This document shows, piece by piece, positions 14,204 through 16,098 of a DNA stretch of 16,098 bases (the stretch's first letter is position 1; the number at the start of each line of letters is the position of its first letter). The stretch is from Bacillus massiliigorillae (GTDB lineage Bacteria; Bacillota; Bacilli; Bacillales; DSM-1321). The notes under the pieces were generated by a model that was not told where the DNA came from, did no database searches, and worked only from the letters and a program-made list of their open reading frames with translations. The translations under genes and the position numbers were made by a program. The stretch spans positions 3,231,672-3,247,769 of the forward strand of contig NZ_HG428741.1 of assembly GCF_000380245.2 (NCBI RefSeq), in the 5' to 3' direction.

Positions 14204-15748
14204 TTAATTATTCACGACATTCTTTAAAGCACGTCGCAAAATTTTTCCTGTCGTATTCTTCGGAAGTTCTTCCAAAAATTCGATATATGTAGGAATTTTA
14301 TATTTTGCAAGATGCTCACTACAAAAACTCAATATATCTTCAACTGTTATTTCTGAATCTTTCTTAACAACAAAGGCATGCACGGCTTCTCCAAGGTTTG
14401 GATCAGGTACACCAATAACTGCCGCTTCAACAATAGACGGATGAGCAAACAACACTTCCTCAACCTCACGAGGATATACATTATATCCCCCTACTAATAC
14501 TAGATCTTTTTTACGATCTACAATATAGAAATAGCCTTCTTCATCCATTCTTGCAAGGTCACCAGTATACAACCAGCCATTCTTAATGGTAAATGCTGTT
14601 TCTTCAGGCATTTTGTAATAACCTTTCATGACATTATTACCTCTAACAACAAGCTCACCAACTTCCCCAACTGGCACTTCTTCACCAAGCTCATTAACAA
14701 CTTTGTTTTCTACATTGACAATAGAAGTACCAATTGATCCCTCCTTACGTGGACGATCAAGCGGATTGAAGCAAGTCACTGGAGAAGCTTCTGATAAACC
14801 ATATCCTTCTGATACAATGACATTGAATTTCTTTTCAAAATTTTGAAGTAAGGCTACGGGCATGGAAGCGCCTCCAGCAATGCATAGACGTAATGATTTT
14901 AAATCGTCTACATTACCGTTATATTGTAATAAGAAGTTATACATTGTAGGCACACCTGCAAAGATTGTTGCTTTATATTCCTTAGCAATACGATAAATTT
15001 CAGTTGGACTAAATTTTGGAACGATTATTATTGTTCCGCCTAACATTAATGGGGCATTCATACAAACAGTTAAACAAAACACATGAAACATCGGTAACGT
15101 TGTTATGACACGATCATCATTATTAATCTTTAAATAGCTACCTGAATCACTAGCATTACTATATAGATTCCGATGTGTCAGCATAGCTCCTTTCGGTTTT
15201 CCTGTTGTTCCTGAAGTATACAGAATGACAGCTACATCATCATCAAGTAAATCTGGTTCATTAAAGTCTAGATCCCCAGAACCAACAACCTTCATAAAAC
15301 CTATCAACTTAGAATGCACATTTAATTGGGAAAGGTCGCTTTCTCCTTTGTATTCACCTGTTTCACAAATAATATAATGTTCTACACTTGGTAAATGCTT
15401 ATGTAAGCCTTCTACAAGTGGTAGTAATACATCAAGTGTAATAACAGTTTTTACATCACCATTTAATAAAATAAAACTTATTTCATCCGGAGTGTAAATA
15501 GGATTAATAGGTATAACTGTTGCACCGGCTCGAAGCACACCATAAAAACCGATTAAATAATGTGGAGAGTTGCCTGTTATTAACGCAACGTGATCTCCCT
15601 TCCCAATTCCAAGCTTCGTCAATCCAGAAGCAAATTTCGTAATAGAGGCATCTAATTCAGCATATGTCTGTTGTTGATCAAGAAAATGATACGCAATTTT
15701 ATCACTGTTCCCTAAAGCAGTTTGGTGAAGCTGAGACGACAAATTCAT
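14204..15748 (-). CDS. lcfB: Long-chain fatty acid-CoA ligase (LcfB/YhfL type)
   Basis: Activates fatty acids to acyl-CoA through an acyl-AMP intermediate, the entry step of beta-oxidation. With the start at 15748 the protein is 514 aa. Motifs: phosphate loop YTSGTTGKPKG at 177-187, YGLSE at 316-320, YTGD at 394-397, hinge DRKKD at 411-415, and catalytic lysine 502 in TTGKILRR. Identity to B. subtilis LcfB/YhfL is evident along its length (for example CLTVCMNAPLM and VGGYNVYPREVEEVL). The open frame runs to 15874, but those 42 extra residues look unlike the family and the ATG at 15748 has GGGGAGG upstream. B. subtilis lcfB belongs to the FadR regulon, and a FadR-like box lies upstream here. 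Confidence 0.93.
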   Translation of the reverse strand: MNLSSQLHQTALGNSDKIAYHFLDQQQTYAELDASITKFASGLTKLGIGKGDHVALITGNSPHYLIGFYGVLRAGATVIPINPIYTPDEISFILLNGDVKTVITLDVLLPLVEGLHKHLPSVEHYIICETGEYKGESDLSQLNVHSKLIGFMKVVGSGDLDFNEPDLLDDDVAVILYTSGTTGKPKGAMLTHRNLYSNASDSGSYLKINNDDRVITTLPMFHVFCLTVCMNAPLMLGGTIIIVPKFSPTEIYRIAKEYKATIFAGVPTMYNFLLQYNGNVDDLKSLRLCIAGGASMPVALLQNFEKKFNVIVSEGYGLSEASPVTCFNPLDRPRKEGSIGTSIVNVENKVVNELGEEVPVGEVGELVVRGNNVMKGYYKMPEETAFTIKNGWLYTGDLARMDEEGYFYIVDRKKDLVLVGGYNVYPREVEEVLFAHPSIVEAAVIGVPDPNLGEAVHAFVVKKDSEITVEDILSFCSEHLAKYKIPTYIEFLEELPKNTTGKILRRALKNVVNN

Positions 15749-15926
15749 AATATTCCTCCCCTTTGTAAGAAAACCATTATTCATCCGTTGTGTCGATGTG
15801 AAAACAATGCACGTAATACTTTTAAATAAACAGATGTTACTTGTTCTACTCGCACAGTTACACAGCACTTTCAAAGCTACCCCATTTACACTTCGAGAAG
15901 TCCATTGAACGAAGTAGTTAGATAAT

Positions 15927-15944
15927 TGAATGAATATTCACTCA
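15927..15944. promoter_or_regulatory. FadR-type operator upstream of lcfB
   Basis: TGAATGAATATTCACTCA matches the Bacillus FadR box consensus (TGAATGAMTANTCATTCA, from memory) at all but one position. The two arms are TGAATGA and TCACTCA. It sits about 11-28 nt after the predicted transcription start, where a bound repressor would block lcfB when long-chain acyl-CoA is low. Confidence 0.65.
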
Positions 15945-15961
15945 TTAATCTCTGTCTATTT

Positions 15962-15990
15962 ATTATATCTAAGTAATTTTTAACCAGCAA
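15962..15990 (-). promoter_or_regulatory. Candidate sigma-A promoter of lcfB
   Basis: On the minus strand a perfect TATAAT (15967-15962) follows a poor TTGCTG (15990-15985) at 17 nt. Its position just upstream of the FadR-like box supports it. The weak -35 keeps confidence modest. Confidence 0.4.
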
Positions 15991-16098
15991 TACTAAATAA
16001 TACCCTTTTATATCTTTTTTTAAGCTTTTTAGACAAAAAAAACGTTACTAATCCTTTTTAAACGAAGCTTATGAAGTTAAAAAAAACAATATAAAAAA

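Larger units (their letters stand above)
15749..16098. other. lcfB upstream region, no further gene seen
   Basis: This 350-bp stretch holds the lcfB leader (about 200 nt if the promoter at 15962-15990 is correct), the promoter and the FadR-like box. The last 100 bp are very AT-rich with T and A runs and no credible ORF. I found no riboswitch-like structure in the leader. Confidence 0.5.

Noticed and set aside
15749..15874. N-terminal extension of lcfB to the ATG at 15874
   Set aside because: The extra 42 residues are unlike the family, and the strong ribosome site belongs to the ATG at 15748.
1..16098. Mobile elements, CRISPR arrays, prophage or defence genes
   Set aside because: No transposase, integrase, terminal repeats, regularly spaced repeats or defence-type proteins were found on either strand.

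Overview
The window is AT-rich, Firmicute-type DNA. Genes have GGAGG-like ribosome binding sites, TTG and GTG starts are common, and promoters are sigma-A-like. The gene set (an LcfB/YhfL-like acyl-CoA ligase with a FadR-type box, an M48 peptidase, a SCO protein, a TrpXYZ-type ABC importer and pairs of very small membrane ORFs) suggests a Bacillus, most likely of the B. cereus group. That is inference from protein resemblance; no search was run. There are no rRNA or tRNA genes, insertion sequences, CRISPR arrays or phage genes.

Layout. (1) 14-2116: an M48 membrane metallopeptidase (minus strand) diverges from a SCO/thioredoxin-fold copper-chaperone-type protein (plus strand). (2) 2165-9742, the main point of interest: a minus-strand cluster starting from a promoter at about 9700. 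In order of transcription it runs BCCT transporter, carnitine-type O-acyltransferase, phosphate butyryltransferase, butyrate kinase, then a stem-loop and an MFS transporter. A TetR regulator with its own promoter follows. The first four genes overlap one another and look translationally coupled. The promoter carries a perfect 17-bp dyad over the -35 box, a degenerate second copy over the first start codon, and a cre-like CcpA site just upstream. (3) 9849-12956: a three-gene ABC importer operon (lipoprotein, permease, ATPase) of the TrpXYZ-like family, with a long hairpin after the lipoprotein gene. (4) 12990-14199: two tiny membrane-protein ORFs (minus strand) diverging from an FHA-winged-helix regulator (plus strand). 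(5) 14204-15990: the acyl-CoA ligase lcfB (minus strand) with a FadR-like operator.

Proposed joint function of region 2 (inference): a carnitine ester enters through the BCCT carrier, and its acyl group is moved to CoA by the acyltransferase. Ptb then converts acyl-CoA to acyl phosphate, and Buk converts that to free acid plus ATP. Net: acylcarnitine + ADP + Pi gives carnitine + carboxylate + ATP. The MFS protein could export one of the products. The acyltransferase keeps the residues that separate carnitine from choline acyltransferases in animals. No carnitine-degradation genes are present, so carnitine would be released, exchanged or kept as an osmolyte rather than consumed. The reverse direction, making acylcarnitine, cannot be excluded from sequence.
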